From positions 44,198 to 108,197 of the forward strand of contig NZ_CAKXZT010000131.1 in assembly GCF_935825525.1 (NCBI RefSeq): a DNA stretch of 64,000 nucleotides, read 5' to 3'. This document shows positions 16,492-25,147 of the stretch, one piece after another (positions within the stretch are counted from its first letter, which is position 1; every line of letters starts with the position of its first letter). The translations under genes and the position numbers were made by a program. The notes below the pieces were generated by a model. It did no database searches. It was not told the DNA's origin and was given only the letters and a program-made list of their open reading frames with translations. This DNA comes from Mesorhizobium escarrei. GTDB taxonomy: Bacteria > Pseudomonadota > Alphaproteobacteria > Rhizobiales > Rhizobiaceae.

Positions 16492-17865
16492 CTAATACGC
16501 ATACTCCATGAACACCGGCTCGATCGAGCCACCCCAGCGCGTATGATAGGCGGAGAGCAGCTCCTCGGCGCTGGTGGTGCCGCGCGCGACGACTTCGTCC
16601 AGCGTGCTGAGGAACGAAGTTTCGTCGTAGCCGTCGCGGTTCTTCCGGCCGCGGTTCTTCAGCCCCATGCGCGAGATGACGAGCACGTCGCGGGCGATCT
16701 CACGCAGCGTCGTGTTGCGGAACGGCGCCGAAATGCCCTGTTCCGGCACGGCGTTGCGCATCGCCAGCACTTCTTCATAGCTCCAGCTCGAGGTCAGCGC
16801 TTCGGCCGCGTCGAGCGCCGCCGCGTCATAGAGCAGCCCGACCCAGAAGGCCGGCAGCGCGCAGATGCGCCGCCACGGCCCGCCATCGGCGCCGCGCATT
16901 TCAAGGAAACGCTTCAGTCGCACGTCGGGGAACAGCGTCGACAGATGGTTCGCCCAATCGCCCATCGTCGGCAGCCCGTCAGAAATCTCGTTGCGGGCCG
17001 CACCCGCCATGAACTGGCGGAAGGTAACGTGCGTCATGTCGTGGTAGTGGCCGTCGCGGATGACGAAGTACATCGGCACGTCGAGCGCCCATTCGACATA
17101 ATCGGCGAAGCCGAAATCGGGCGAGAAACAGAAGTCGAGCAGGCCCGAGCGCTGGTTGTCGGTGTCGCGCCAGATGTCGCCGCGCCAGCTCTGAAATCCG
17201 TTGGGCCGGCCCTCGGTGAACGGCGAGTTGGCGAACAGCGCCGTCGACAGCGGCTGCAGCTTCAGCGACACCTGCATCTTGCGGCGCATGTCGGCCTCGC
17301 TCTCGAAGTCGAGATTCACCTGGATGGTGCAGGTGCGGTACATCATGTCGAGGCCCTTGGTGCCGACCTTGGGCATATAGCGCGTCATGATCTCGTAGCG
17401 CGACTTTGGCATTTTCGGCGTCTCGGCCAATGACCATTTCGGGCTGCCGCCGAGGCCGAGGAAACGGATGCCCATCGGCTCGGCGATCTCGCGTACCTGC
17501 GCCAGATGCGCATTGCCCTCGCGGCAAGTCTGGTGAATCGTCTCCAGCGGCGCGCCGGACAGTTCGAACTGGCCGCCTGGTTCCAGCGAAATCGCGCCCC
17601 GGCCGGTCGGCTCGACCAGGCCGATGATGCGGCCAGCATCCATGATCGGATCCCAGCCGAGTTTTTCCTGCATGCCTTCGAGAATGGCGCGGATGCCGTG
17701 CTCGCCGCCATAGGGGACCGGCGCATTGCCGTCGACATAGAACGGGAATTTCTCGTGTTCGGTGCCGATGCGCCATTTGTCGCGCGGCTTGTTGCCTTCG
17801 GCCAGGTGCTCGACAAGCTCGTCGACGCCTTCGATCGGCCGGAAATCGGTTGTGTCGCGCGCCAT
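16492..17865 (-). CDS. gshA: Glutamate-cysteine ligase, plant/alphaproteobacterial type
   Basis: 457 residues, the usual size of the plant-type enzyme. Characteristic stretches are WRIGTEHEKFPF (about 31-42), the ATP/glutamate-site segment SLEPGGQFELSG and the Cys-containing MYRTCTIQVNLDFE. It makes gamma-glutamylcysteine, the first and rate-limiting step of glutathione synthesis. This two-Cys class is redox-regulated in plants. The gene follows rsmE on the same strand after 150 bases, with a hairpin between them. Confidence 0.95.
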   Translation of the reverse strand: MARDTTDFRPIEGVDELVEHLAEGNKPRDKWRIGTEHEKFPFYVDGNAPVPYGGEHGIRAILEGMQEKLGWDPIMDAGRIIGLVEPTGRGAISLEPGGQFELSGAPLETIHQTCREGNAHLAQVREIAEPMGIRFLGLGGSPKWSLAETPKMPKSRYEIMTRYMPKVGTKGLDMMYRTCTIQVNLDFESEADMRRKMQVSLKLQPLSTALFANSPFTEGRPNGFQSWRGDIWRDTDNQRSGLLDFCFSPDFGFADYVEWALDVPMYFVIRDGHYHDMTHVTFRQFMAGAARNEISDGLPTMGDWANHLSTLFPDVRLKRFLEMRGADGGPWRRICALPAFWVGLLYDAAALDAAEALTSSWSYEEVLAMRNAVPEQGISAPFRNTTLREIARDVLVISRMGLKNRGRKNRDGYDETSFLSTLDEVVARGTTSAEELLSAYHTRWGGSIEPVFMEYAY

Positions 17866-17981
17866 AACAAGTCCTCTGCAGCGGTCGGGCGACCGCCGGC
17901 GCTAGATGGACGAAATGTCAGTAGGCGATCAAGCGAAAAATCCTGAGCCACAGGGTAACTGGAATTGATTGACGCTGCATC

Positions 17982-18008
17982 TTCCTTCTCCCACAAGGGG
18001 AGAAGGAA
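17982..18008 (-). terminator. Hairpin downstream of rsmE
   Basis: TTCCTTCTCC and GGGGAGAAGGAA pair around a CACAA loop, six bases after the rsmE stop. The core (CTCCC, short loop, GGGAG) is the small form of the palindromic repeats seen at 32672 and 34564, so it may be a repeat reused as a transcription end. Confidence 0.5.
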
Positions 18009-18014
18009 AGAGCC

Positions 18015-18749
18015 TCACCAATCCCCGATTGTGGCCTGTATCACCGCCAGTGCCGCCACCGCAGCCGTGTCGGCGCGCAGGATGCGCGGACCGAGCGGAA
18101 TGGCGGTGACGAAAGGCAGCGTCCTCAGCACCCTTCGTTCCTCGTCGGAAAACCCGCCCTCGGGCCCGACCAGCAGACCGAGCCTCTTCTCCCGCACCGC
18201 CTGCAGCGCCGGCAGCGGATTGTTCGTGGAAGCATCCTCGTCGCAGAAGATCAACCGCCGCTCCTTGTCCCAGCCGGCCAGCAGGCGGTCGAATTTTTCC
18301 GCTTCGCGCACCTCCGGCACCGCCAGGATGCCGCATTGTTCGGCGGCCTCGACGACATTGGCGCGCAGGCGTTCGATGCCGGGCTTTGCCACTTGCGTGT
18401 GCTGGGTAACGACCGGCTGTAGGACGCCGGCGCCCATCTCGACCGCCTTCTGCACCAGATAATCGAGCCGCCCCTGCTTTATCGGCGCAAAGCAGTAGAC
18501 GAGATCGGGCAGCGGCGGCTGCGGCCGCTGCAAGGCCAGCACCTTCAGCCGCACCGCCTTTTTGGACTTGGCGGCGATTGCCGCCGACCATTCGCCGTCG
18601 CGACCGTTGAACAGCAGGATTTCGGCGCCTTCGCCGAGCCGCAGCACATGCAAGAGGTAATGGCCCTGCTGCGGGCTCGCCTCAACTTCGATATCCGGCC
18701 TGAGGTCGTCCGGCACGAATATCCGTTGTATCTTGTAATTGGCGCGCAT
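18015..18749 (-). CDS. rsmE: 16S rRNA (uracil-1498-N3)-methyltransferase
   Basis: 244 residues. N-terminal PUA-like domain (HYLLHVLRLGEGAEILLFNG, about 29-48), then a SPOUT methyltransferase domain ending in the cofactor knot motifs GPEGGFSDEE and LGPRILRADTA. It methylates U1498 in the ribosomal decoding region. The ATG is at 18749. Upstream on the same strand is the CxxC protein gene, 31 bases away. Confidence 0.94.
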   Translation of the reverse strand: MRANYKIQRIFVPDDLRPDIEVEASPQQGHYLLHVLRLGEGAEILLFNGRDGEWSAAIAAKSKKAVRLKVLALQRPQPPLPDLVYCFAPIKQGRLDYLVQKAVEMGAGVLQPVVTQHTQVAKPGIERLRANVVEAAEQCGILAVPEVREAEKFDRLLAGWDKERRLIFCDEDASTNNPLPALQAVREKRLGLLVGPEGGFSDEERRVLRTLPFVTAIPLGPRILRADTAAVAALAVIQATIGDW

Positions 18750-18780
18750 CGCCGAGGAATGGGCGAGCCAAACCTTGGCG

Positions 18781-19443
18781 TCAAGTCTCGGCCGAGGGAT
18801 GCCAAACCGGTTCGTAGCCTTGCCTCAGCACGGAAACGGTGGTTGTCGGCGTAAGCAGGCGGATTCGACGGCCGGCAAAACCGCCGAACCCGACCGGATC
18901 GACCCCCACACCACCGCCGTAACCTGCGAACGACCAGCGCAGTGCCTTGCCGCCACGCATCGCATAGGCGTTGCCGCCGTCCGCAACCATGGCGCCGTCC
19001 GGCAACCCGGCAAGCTCTTCTGCGACTACCACCGGTGCCTGCCCACCCGACGCCAGCCGCTCCCTATGCAGCCGCTTGTCGACCTGCGGAGCGCGCGGCT
19101 CGGCAATGCCGAAGGCAATGCCGAAGCGCCGGACGAAATCCTTGGCCCGCTCGCGCCGGCAGAAGAAGCAGGGCCGATGCCCGGCCGAGAGCGCGGTCAC
19201 CTCGTCCAGGAAAAACAATTCGGTCCAGCCGGCTTTGCCACCGTTCCTGTTGCGGCCCATCGGCTCGCGCCGCACATCGCGGAATTCGCAGACGCAGATG
19301 ATCCAGGCCTGCAGCGCCCAGCGCTTTTTCAGCAGCGTCTTCGTTTCGAGGTCATGGATGATGCCGCGATTGCCCATGAACAGGCCGCGCTCCGGCACGG
19401 CGTGGATGACGCCGAACGGGTCGACCCGATTCTGCAGTGGCAT
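18781..19443 (-). CDS. Conserved protein with a CxxC motif, unknown function
   Basis: 220 residues. The opening MPLQNRVDPFGVIHA and the core KKRWALQAWIICV are of the kind seen in a conserved rhizobial family of unknown function. HRPCFFCRRERAKDF (about 110-124) supplies a CxxC with nearby His and Arg that could bind metal or nucleic acid. The ATG at 19443 (GGGGAG ahead) was preferred to one 60 bases upstream. It heads the minus-strand group with rsmE and gshA. Confidence 0.7.
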   Translation of the reverse strand: MPLQNRVDPFGVIHAVPERGLFMGNRGIIHDLETKTLLKKRWALQAWIICVCEFRDVRREPMGRNRNGGKAGWTELFFLDEVTALSAGHRPCFFCRRERAKDFVRRFGIAFGIAEPRAPQVDKRLHRERLASGGQAPVVVAEELAGLPDGAMVADGGNAYAMRGGKALRWSFAGYGGGVGVDPVGFGGFAGRRIRLLTPTTTVSVLRQGYEPVWHPSAET

Positions 19444-19530
19444 AGTTTTCTCCCCGAATACATGTCTTGGCCGGAATGACGGCGGCATGATATCGCTCGT
19501 CACATCTTTTTCATGTCAGCAGGTTTTTCG

Positions 19531-20229
19531 ATGCGGGTGCTGGTGGTCCAGAATTTCGACAGTGAGGGCCTTGGCCAGATCGGCGCGGCGCTTGTCGAGG
19601 CAGGCGCCGATATCGATCTGCGCCGGCCCTATTGTGGCGAGATGCTGCCGCACGACAGCGATGCGCACGACGCCATGATCGTGCTCGGCGGCGCCCAGAA
19701 TGCGCTGGACGACGAGATTTGTCCGTATTTTCCTGAGTTGCTCGACCTGACGCGCGATTTCGCCGGCAAGGATCGCGCCGTGCTCGGTATCTGCCTTGGC
19801 AGCCAGTTGGTCGCGCGCGCCTTCGGCGGCGAGAACCGGATCGGCGGCGCCTCGGAATTCGGCTGGCACAAGGTCTCGCTCACGCCGGCGGCGACGGCCG
19901 ATCCGGTGCTCGCTGCGCTGCCCGAAAACTTTCCGATCTTCGAGTGGCACGACGACACTTTTGTCTTGCCCGAAAACGCCGTGCGGCTCGCCGGCAACGA
20001 GATCGCCGAGAACCAGGCGTTTCGCATCGGCCGCGCCGTCTATGGCTTTCAGTTCCATTTCGAGGCGGACCGGCCGATGGTCCGCGACTGGAGCACATCC
20101 TTCGCATCGCTCATCGCCGAACGGCACCCGGACTGGGGCGACCGGCTCGACGACGAAATGGCCCGCCACGGAGCGGATGCCGATGCCGCCGGGCTGGCCA
20201 TCGCCCGCGCCTGGGTGGCGACGATCTGA
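19531..20229 (+). CDS. Class I glutamine amidotransferase-like protein
   Basis: 232 residues in one GATase1 domain. The nucleophile elbow GICLGSQL contains the catalytic Cys, and FQFHFEA carries the His/Glu pair, so the triad appears complete. Stand-alone relatives include GMP-synthase-like proteins and gamma-glutamyl peptide hydrolases; the acceptor is unknown here. The ATG at 19531 has AGCAGG seven bases ahead; an ATG at 19513 would add six residues. Divergent from the CxxC protein gene. Confidence 0.85.
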   Translation: MRVLVVQNFDSEGLGQIGAALVEAGADIDLRRPYCGEMLPHDSDAHDAMIVLGGAQNALDDEICPYFPELLDLTRDFAGKDRAVLGICLGSQLVARAFGGENRIGGASEFGWHKVSLTPAATADPVLAALPENFPIFEWHDDTFVLPENAVRLAGNEIAENQAFRIGRAVYGFQFHFEADRPMVRDWSTSFASLIAERHPDWGDRLDDEMARHGADADAAGLAIARAWVATI

Positions 20230-20483
20230 CGGCAGTCAGTACCGACGTTGCATATTTGGCACGCCGGTAAAAATCCGCTGTGGACAGCATGTTTCGTCCT
20301 TGGCTTGTGGCCGCCCGCCACTCTAGAAGGCACCCGCTCTGCATCGTCCGTGCAACGCGATGAACCTTTTGGGTCACTCGCGCGACACATCGCCGATACA
20401 GAAACCGCCTAGAAGCGCGAAATCGTCGAAACCTTGAGACGCATTTTCCGTTTCAACCCATTCGTAACCCGCCCCGTGCACAG

Positions 20484-20645
20484 ATGCAGAAAGCTCAACA
20501 AGAGATGACGTCCGTGAAAGCAGCGCTTCTGTCCTTTGTCATGTTGTCGGCCATCGTCTTGTGCGGCCTCGGCACCTATGCCGGCGACGCAGCCAACAAC
20601 CACAACGCTGTCGACGGCTACGGCGTCACCGCCGCGCTTCGCTAA
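20484..20645 (+). CDS. Possible small exported protein
   Basis: A 53-residue frame: charged start, one hydrophobic stretch (about 13-30, ending LGTYAGDA like a signal peptide) and a short polar tail. An internal ATG at 20505 would give 46 residues. No family recognised, and the ribosome sites are weak. It lies between a convergent-facing phosphatase gene and the amidotransferase. The 254 bases in front hold no other feature. Confidence 0.35.
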   Translation: MQKAQQEMTSVKAALLSFVMLSAIVLCGLGTYAGDAANNHNAVDGYGVTAALR

Positions 20646-20670
20646 GGCAATGACTTGAAGCGCGACGCCT

Positions 20671-21465
20671 TTAGGCCCTCTCGCCTGACACCACCAGGAT
20701 ACGCTTGTCGGCACCGTCGACGACGAGCGCGCTGAGGTTTCCCGTCTGGTAGGCGAGCGTGTCGATATTGACGCGGTTGACCATCACTTCCGCCTCCGGC
20801 ACCGGCGTGTGGCCATGCACCACGATTTTTGGATGCAGGCCGGAATGGTTGTGGAAGACATCGCGGATCCAGATCAGGTCCTGGCTGCTCTGACTTTCCA
20901 GCGCAATGCCTGGCCGGATGCCGGCATGACAGAAGAAGAAGTCGCCGAACGTCAGTGAAAACGGCAGCGACTGCAGGAACTCGATATGGCTTTTCGGCAC
21001 GGCCTCGACAAGTGCTGCATGGCCTTGCCGCAGTGCCGCCTCGGACCTGCCAAACCACGCGCCGCCGCCTTCATTGAGCGCCACGCCATAGGATTGCGCG
21101 GTCTGGATGCCGCCATAGCGCATGAAAAGCCCGTCCGCATCGGGCGTGTCGAGGAAGTCGAGGAAGCCGATGTCGTGGTTGCCGGCGAGCATCAGGTGGC
21201 GCGGGTCGCGTTTTCGCACTTCGATCAGGAAATCGATGACGCCCCTAGAGTCCGGGCCGCGATCGACATAGTCGCCGAGATGGATGACACGCCAGTCGGC
21301 CGGCCGCGCCTGGCGGATCTCGGCCGCGATCCGGCGGTACATGGCGGCGAGCAGGTCGAGCCGGCCATGCACGTCGCCGACCGCATAGATGCGCATGCCT
21401 TCCGGTCCGCGCGCGTCGAGGAAGTGGATGCCGGGGGCAGTCAATGCGTCCATCTCCGTGATCAT
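20671..21465 (-). CDS. PP2A-like metallophosphoesterase (serine/threonine phosphatase type)
   Basis: 264 residues with the complete phosphoprotein phosphatase signature: GDVHGR, GDYVDRGPDSRG and GNHD in the first 100 residues, then FCHAGIRPG and VVHGHTP with the remaining metal-binding His. Such enzymes are protein phosphatases or ApaH-like dinucleotide hydrolases. The start lies only eight bases after the lldD stop, so it belongs to the GntR-lldD transcript, an unusual partner for lactate oxidation. Confidence 0.88.
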   Translation of the reverse strand: MITEMDALTAPGIHFLDARGPEGMRIYAVGDVHGRLDLLAAMYRRIAAEIRQARPADWRVIHLGDYVDRGPDSRGVIDFLIEVRKRDPRHLMLAGNHDIGFLDFLDTPDADGLFMRYGGIQTAQSYGVALNEGGGAWFGRSEAALRQGHAALVEAVPKSHIEFLQSLPFSLTFGDFFFCHAGIRPGIALESQSSQDLIWIRDVFHNHSGLHPKIVVHGHTPVPEAEVMVNRVNIDTLAYQTGNLSALVVDGADKRILVVSGERA

Positions 21466-21472
21466 GCCGTCA

Positions 21473-22609
21473 CTAACGCCGAAGCTGATCCTTGCCCATC
21501 TCGGTTACCAGACGCTTTCCGCACAGTGCCAGCGTTATGTCCATCTCTTTGCGGATGATTTCCAAGGCTTTGGTAACCCCATCCTTGCCGAGCGCGCCGA
21601 GGCCGTAGAGGAAAGGCCGGCCGATATAGGTGCCCTTGGCGCCGAGACACAGCGCCTTCAGCACGTCCTGGCCAGAGCGGATGCCGCCATCCATATGCAC
21701 TTCGATCGTGTCGCCGACCGCATCGGCGATCTCTTCCAGCACTGAGATTGACGACGGCGCGCCGTCGAGCTGGCGTCCGCCATGATTGGAGACGATGATC
21801 GCGTCGGCGCCGGTCTTGGCCGCCATCAGCGCGTCTTGCTTGTCGAGGATGCCTTTCAAGATCAGCTTGCCGCCCCAGCGTTCCTTGATCCAGGCAACGT
21901 CCTTCCACGACAGATGCGGATCGAACTGCTCCGTGGTCCACGATGAAAGCGAGGTGAGATCGCCGACGCCCTTGGCGTGGCCGACGATGTTGCGGAAGGT
22001 CCGGCGCTTGGTGCCGGCCATGCCAACGCACCAGCCCGGCCTGCTCGCCACCTGCCAGATGTGCTTCGGCGTGAAGCGCGGCGGCGCCGACAGCCCGTTG
22101 CGGATATCCTTGTGGCGCTGGCCGAGGATCTGCAGGTCGAGCGTCAGCACCAGCGCCGAGCATTTCGCCGCCTTCGCCCTGTCGATGAGACTGAGGACGA
22201 AATCCTTGTCGCGCAGCACATAGAGCTGGAACCAGAACGGCTTCTTGGTCACTGATGCGACATCCTCGATCGAGCAAATGCTCATCGTCGACAGCGTGAA
22301 CGGCACGCCGAATTCCTCCGCCGCCTGCGCCGCCAGCATCTCGCCGTTGGGGTGCTGCATGCCGGTCATGCCGGTCGGCGCCAGCGCCACCGGCATCGCC
22401 ACCTTCTCGCCGATCATTGTCGATTCTAGCGAGCGGTTGCTCATGTCGACCAGTACGCGCTGGCGGAACTTGATCTTTTGGAAATCCTCCTCGTTGGCCC
22501 GGTAGGTGCTTTCGGTCCATCCACCGGAATCGGCATAGTCGAAGAACATCTTCGGCACGCGGCGGCGCGCCAGGTCCTTGAGATCGGCGATGGTGAGGAT
22601 CATGCTCAT
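21473..22609 (-). CDS. lldD: L-lactate dehydrogenase, FMN type
   Basis: 378 residues of the FMN-dependent alpha-hydroxy acid dehydrogenase family. Visible are LAPTGMTGMQHPNGE near the N-terminus, the flavin-lysine strand (LILKGIL) and the catalytic SNHGGRQLDGAPSS with His and Arg. It oxidises L-lactate to pyruvate at the membrane and passes electrons to quinone. The gene is preceded by a GntR regulator, 55 bases upstream on the same strand, and followed by the phosphatase gene. LldD is the best match, but other 2-hydroxy acids are possible substrates. Confidence 0.92.
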   Translation of the reverse strand: MSMILTIADLKDLARRRVPKMFFDYADSGGWTESTYRANEEDFQKIKFRQRVLVDMSNRSLESTMIGEKVAMPVALAPTGMTGMQHPNGEMLAAQAAEEFGVPFTLSTMSICSIEDVASVTKKPFWFQLYVLRDKDFVLSLIDRAKAAKCSALVLTLDLQILGQRHKDIRNGLSAPPRFTPKHIWQVASRPGWCVGMAGTKRRTFRNIVGHAKGVGDLTSLSSWTTEQFDPHLSWKDVAWIKERWGGKLILKGILDKQDALMAAKTGADAIIVSNHGGRQLDGAPSSISVLEEIADAVGDTIEVHMDGGIRSGQDVLKALCLGAKGTYIGRPFLYGLGALGKDGVTKALEIIRKEMDITLALCGKRLVTEMGKDQLRR

Positions 22610-22664
22610 GGGCTTCCCGCTGGTTATCAGCTAATTCGTCGTCGTTGATTGTGTTGGCCGGCGC

Positions 22665-23468
22665 TCAAAAGCGTTTTCTTGCAGGCTCGCTGTCGCCGGC
22701 TTCGGAGCGCTGCATCAGCCGCAGCCGCGACACGCGTTGCCAGTCGCCGCTGCGCTCGGCCTCTGCCATGGTGCGTTCGACATGGGTGATGTGATCCATC
22801 GCCGCCTGCCGCGCGGCCGCCGGATCGCCGGCCTTGACTGCTGCGTAGATCGCCCGGTGCTGCGAAAGCAGCGCTTCGCGCGCGCCCGGCACGTTGAACA
22901 CCAGGAGCCGGTTCTGGAAGACGCCCTCCGACAGCAGCCGGTAGCACGAGCGCAGCGTGTGCAACAGGATGATGTTGTGCGCGCATTCGCAGATCGCGTG
23001 GTGGAACTCGACGTCGATTTCCGCCTCGTCGTCGAAGTTGCCGGTCCGGTGCGCCTCGTTCATGCGCGCCATGATGCGGTCGAGCAACGCCAGGTCGTCG
23101 GATGTGGCGCGCCGCGCCGCGTACTCGGCCGCCACCGCTTCGATCTCGCGGCGGTATTCCAGATAGTCGGTCGCCGCCTTGCGGTGCATGGAGATCAGGT
23201 CCGTCACCGGCTTGGTGAACAGCTGGCCGATGACGTCGGCGACATGGGTGCCGCCGCCGGGCCGCGTCGTCAGCAGCCCGCGTCCTTCCAGCGCCTTCAG
23301 CGCGTCGCGCAGGATAGGCCGCGACACCTCGAACCGGCGTGCCAGCTCGCGCTCGCCCGGCAGCCTGTCGCCGGTGCGCAGAACGCCTTCGAGGATCAGG
23401 CTCTCGATCTGCTGCACCACCTCGTCGGCGGTGCGGGAATGCTCGATCCTGGAGAAAATGTCGCTCAA
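22665..23468 (-). CDS. GntR/FadR-family regulator of the lactate gene
   Basis: About 267 residues from a TTG at 23468. The winged helix (GDRLPGERELARRFEVSRPI, about 31-50) is followed by an FCD sensor domain with metal-binding Asp/His residues (DVEFHHAICE and the later DHITHVE). FCD regulators such as LldR sense lactate or glycolate. The conserved part begins at SDIFSRIEH, right after this TTG. The frame extends to another TTG at 23531, with no in-frame ATG, so the start is uncertain. Its place in front of lldD suggests local control. Confidence 0.85.
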   Translation of the reverse strand: MSDIFSRIEHSRTADEVVQQIESLILEGVLRTGDRLPGERELARRFEVSRPILRDALKALEGRGLLTTRPGGGTHVADVIGQLFTKPVTDLISMHRKAATDYLEYRREIEAVAAEYAARRATSDDLALLDRIMARMNEAHRTGNFDDEAEIDVEFHHAICECAHNIILLHTLRSCYRLLSEGVFQNRLLVFNVPGAREALLSQHRAIYAAVKAGDPAAARQAAMDHITHVERTMAEAERSGDWQRVSRLRLMQRSEAGDSEPARKRF

Positions 23469-23665
23469 CGGGGATGCCTGGGGATTGAACCGGTGTCGCG
23501 CAGGATAAAGCCAGTGTCGGCAACTGGTCAAATTATTTATCCAGTTCGCCCGCTTGGCCGGGTCCGACGTCGTCCCGGCATATCGCTTTCGGCTAATTTG
23601 TCGTTTGCGTGCCCCGGCAATTGGCTCTAGAGGGACGCGAGTGCACCAGGCCCGGGGGACCAGCC

Positions 23666-25009
23666 GTGGCAGATGACCCGTCCAACCTCGAATTCCAGCC
23701 GCGCGTCGAGGGCAGCGTCATGGGCTTTCCCGCGCATGAGGGACGGCCTGGCGCGCTCGGCGAGGTTCACGCCCGTCCGCATCCGCTGGTCGAGAAACCG
23801 CGCGTGCTGGTGCAGCTTTCGTTCATGACCGAAGCTGGGTCCGGCGTCGACCAGGCGGTGCTTTCCGAATTGTCGTGGCGCCTCGGCATCGCCGCGCCTG
23901 ACCCTCATGCCCGCCACCACGCGATGAAGTGGGGCAATGGCTCGCTGCGCTGGGAACGGCATACGGAATTCTCCACCTATCTGTGGGAAGGACCGCTCTC
24001 TGAGAGCGGCCAGCGCCAGGAAGGTTCGCCTTTCGGCAACGGCTTTTCGCCGCCGGGAACGGTGATTTCCGGCATCAGGCTCGAAATCCGCAAATGGACG
24101 CAGGCGAGCGAAAGGCTGATCGCCGGCTTCGACCCGACCAGCCTGTGCTATTCGCTGGTCGAGCGCGGCAACGCCGCCATCGTCACCGATTTTCGCCAGG
24201 ACGGTGACGGCATGACCCGCATGTTGGTGCTCGACCGCGGCCTGACGCCGGCACGCACCGGCGCGCTGGCGCAACGGCTGATCGATATCGAAACCTACCG
24301 CACGCTGGCCATGCTTGGCCTGCCGCTGGCGCTGATGCTGTCCGGTCGCGCCCGCCGCATCGAAGACCGGCTGGCGCAGACCACGCTGGAAATGAAGGTC
24401 GCCGAAACCCGCGACAACCAGACGCTGCTTGCCGATCTGACCGAGCTTGCCGCCGAGTTGGAGGCCGATGCAGCCTCCAGCCTCTATCGCTTCGGCGCCA
24501 GCCGCGCCTATGACGGCATCGTCCGCGAACGGCTGGAGGCGCTGGAGGAAGAGGCGGTGCCCGGCTACGACACCTGGGGCGGCTTCCTGCAGCGCCGCGT
24601 TGCCCCCGCCATGCGCACCTGCCGTTCGGTCGAGGAGCGTCAGGCCAATCTGTCGACCAAGCTCACCCGCGCCACCACGCTGCTGCGCACCTGGGTTGAC
24701 GTCGAGGTCGAGAAGCAGAACCGCGATCTGCTGGCGTCGATGAACAACCGCGCCCGCCTGCAATTGCGGCTGCAGCAGACAGTGGAGGGTCTCTCGGTCG
24801 CGGCCGTCTCCTACTACGTCGTCGGCCTCGTCGGCTACGTCGCCAAGGGCGCCTCGATCTTCGGCCGTGCCTTCGCGCCCGAGGTCGTCACCGCCGCCTC
24901 GGTGCCGCTCGCCATCCTGCTGGTCTGGTGGGGCGTGCGCCGAGTGCGCCGCCTGCACTCCGAACCCGCCAAGCCGGCGGGCGAACAGGCAGGTAATCTC
25001 CCCCCTTGA
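23666..25009 (+). CDS. DUF3422 family membrane-anchored protein
   Basis: 447 residues. DUF3422 marks include FPAHEGRPGALGEVHARPHPLV (about 18-39, shortened here) and RKWTQASERLIAGFD in the middle. A long helical region follows, then two C-terminal membrane spans (about 375-425) separated by a short loop. Function unknown. The GTG at 23666 sits nine bases after GGGGGA and just before the conserved start. The last codons (Pro-Pro then TGA) come from a palindromic repeat that begins at 25000. Confidence 0.85.
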   Translation: MADDPSNLEFQPRVEGSVMGFPAHEGRPGALGEVHARPHPLVEKPRVLVQLSFMTEAGSGVDQAVLSELSWRLGIAAPDPHARHHAMKWGNGSLRWERHTEFSTYLWEGPLSESGQRQEGSPFGNGFSPPGTVISGIRLEIRKWTQASERLIAGFDPTSLCYSLVERGNAAIVTDFRQDGDGMTRMLVLDRGLTPARTGALAQRLIDIETYRTLAMLGLPLALMLSGRARRIEDRLAQTTLEMKVAETRDNQTLLADLTELAAELEADAASSLYRFGASRAYDGIVRERLEALEEEAVPGYDTWGGFLQRRVAPAMRTCRSVEERQANLSTKLTRATTLLRTWVDVEVEKQNRDLLASMNNRARLQLRLQQTVEGLSVAAVSYYVVGLVGYVAKGASIFGRAFAPEVVTAASVPLAILLVWWGVRRVRRLHSEPAKPAGEQAGNLPP

Positions 25010-25043
25010 GGGGGAGATGTCGCCGAAGGCGACAGAGGGGGCG
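25000..25043. repeat. Palindromic repeat fused to the end of the DUF3422 gene
   Basis: CTCCCCC and GGGGGAG pair around a TTGA loop that contains the gene's stop codon. The next hairpin, GTCGCC-GAA-GGCGAC, follows at once, and then AGAGGGGGCG. The same CCCCCTTGAGGGG hairpin recurs at the hisG stop. Confidence 0.7.
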
Positions 25044-25147
25044 TCTCGCATGGAGCGCCAACCTCGTTTCGTGGCCAAAGCAGGATTTGCAACAAGCGCC
25101 TGCCGCTGGTAAAAGATTTTTACCAGTCGATCAAAGGAGACTGTTTG

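Noticed and set aside
23627..25078. Minus-strand frame of over 480 codons opposite the DUF3422 gene
   Set aside because: Antisense shadow; the plus-strand protein shows family motifs and membrane spans.
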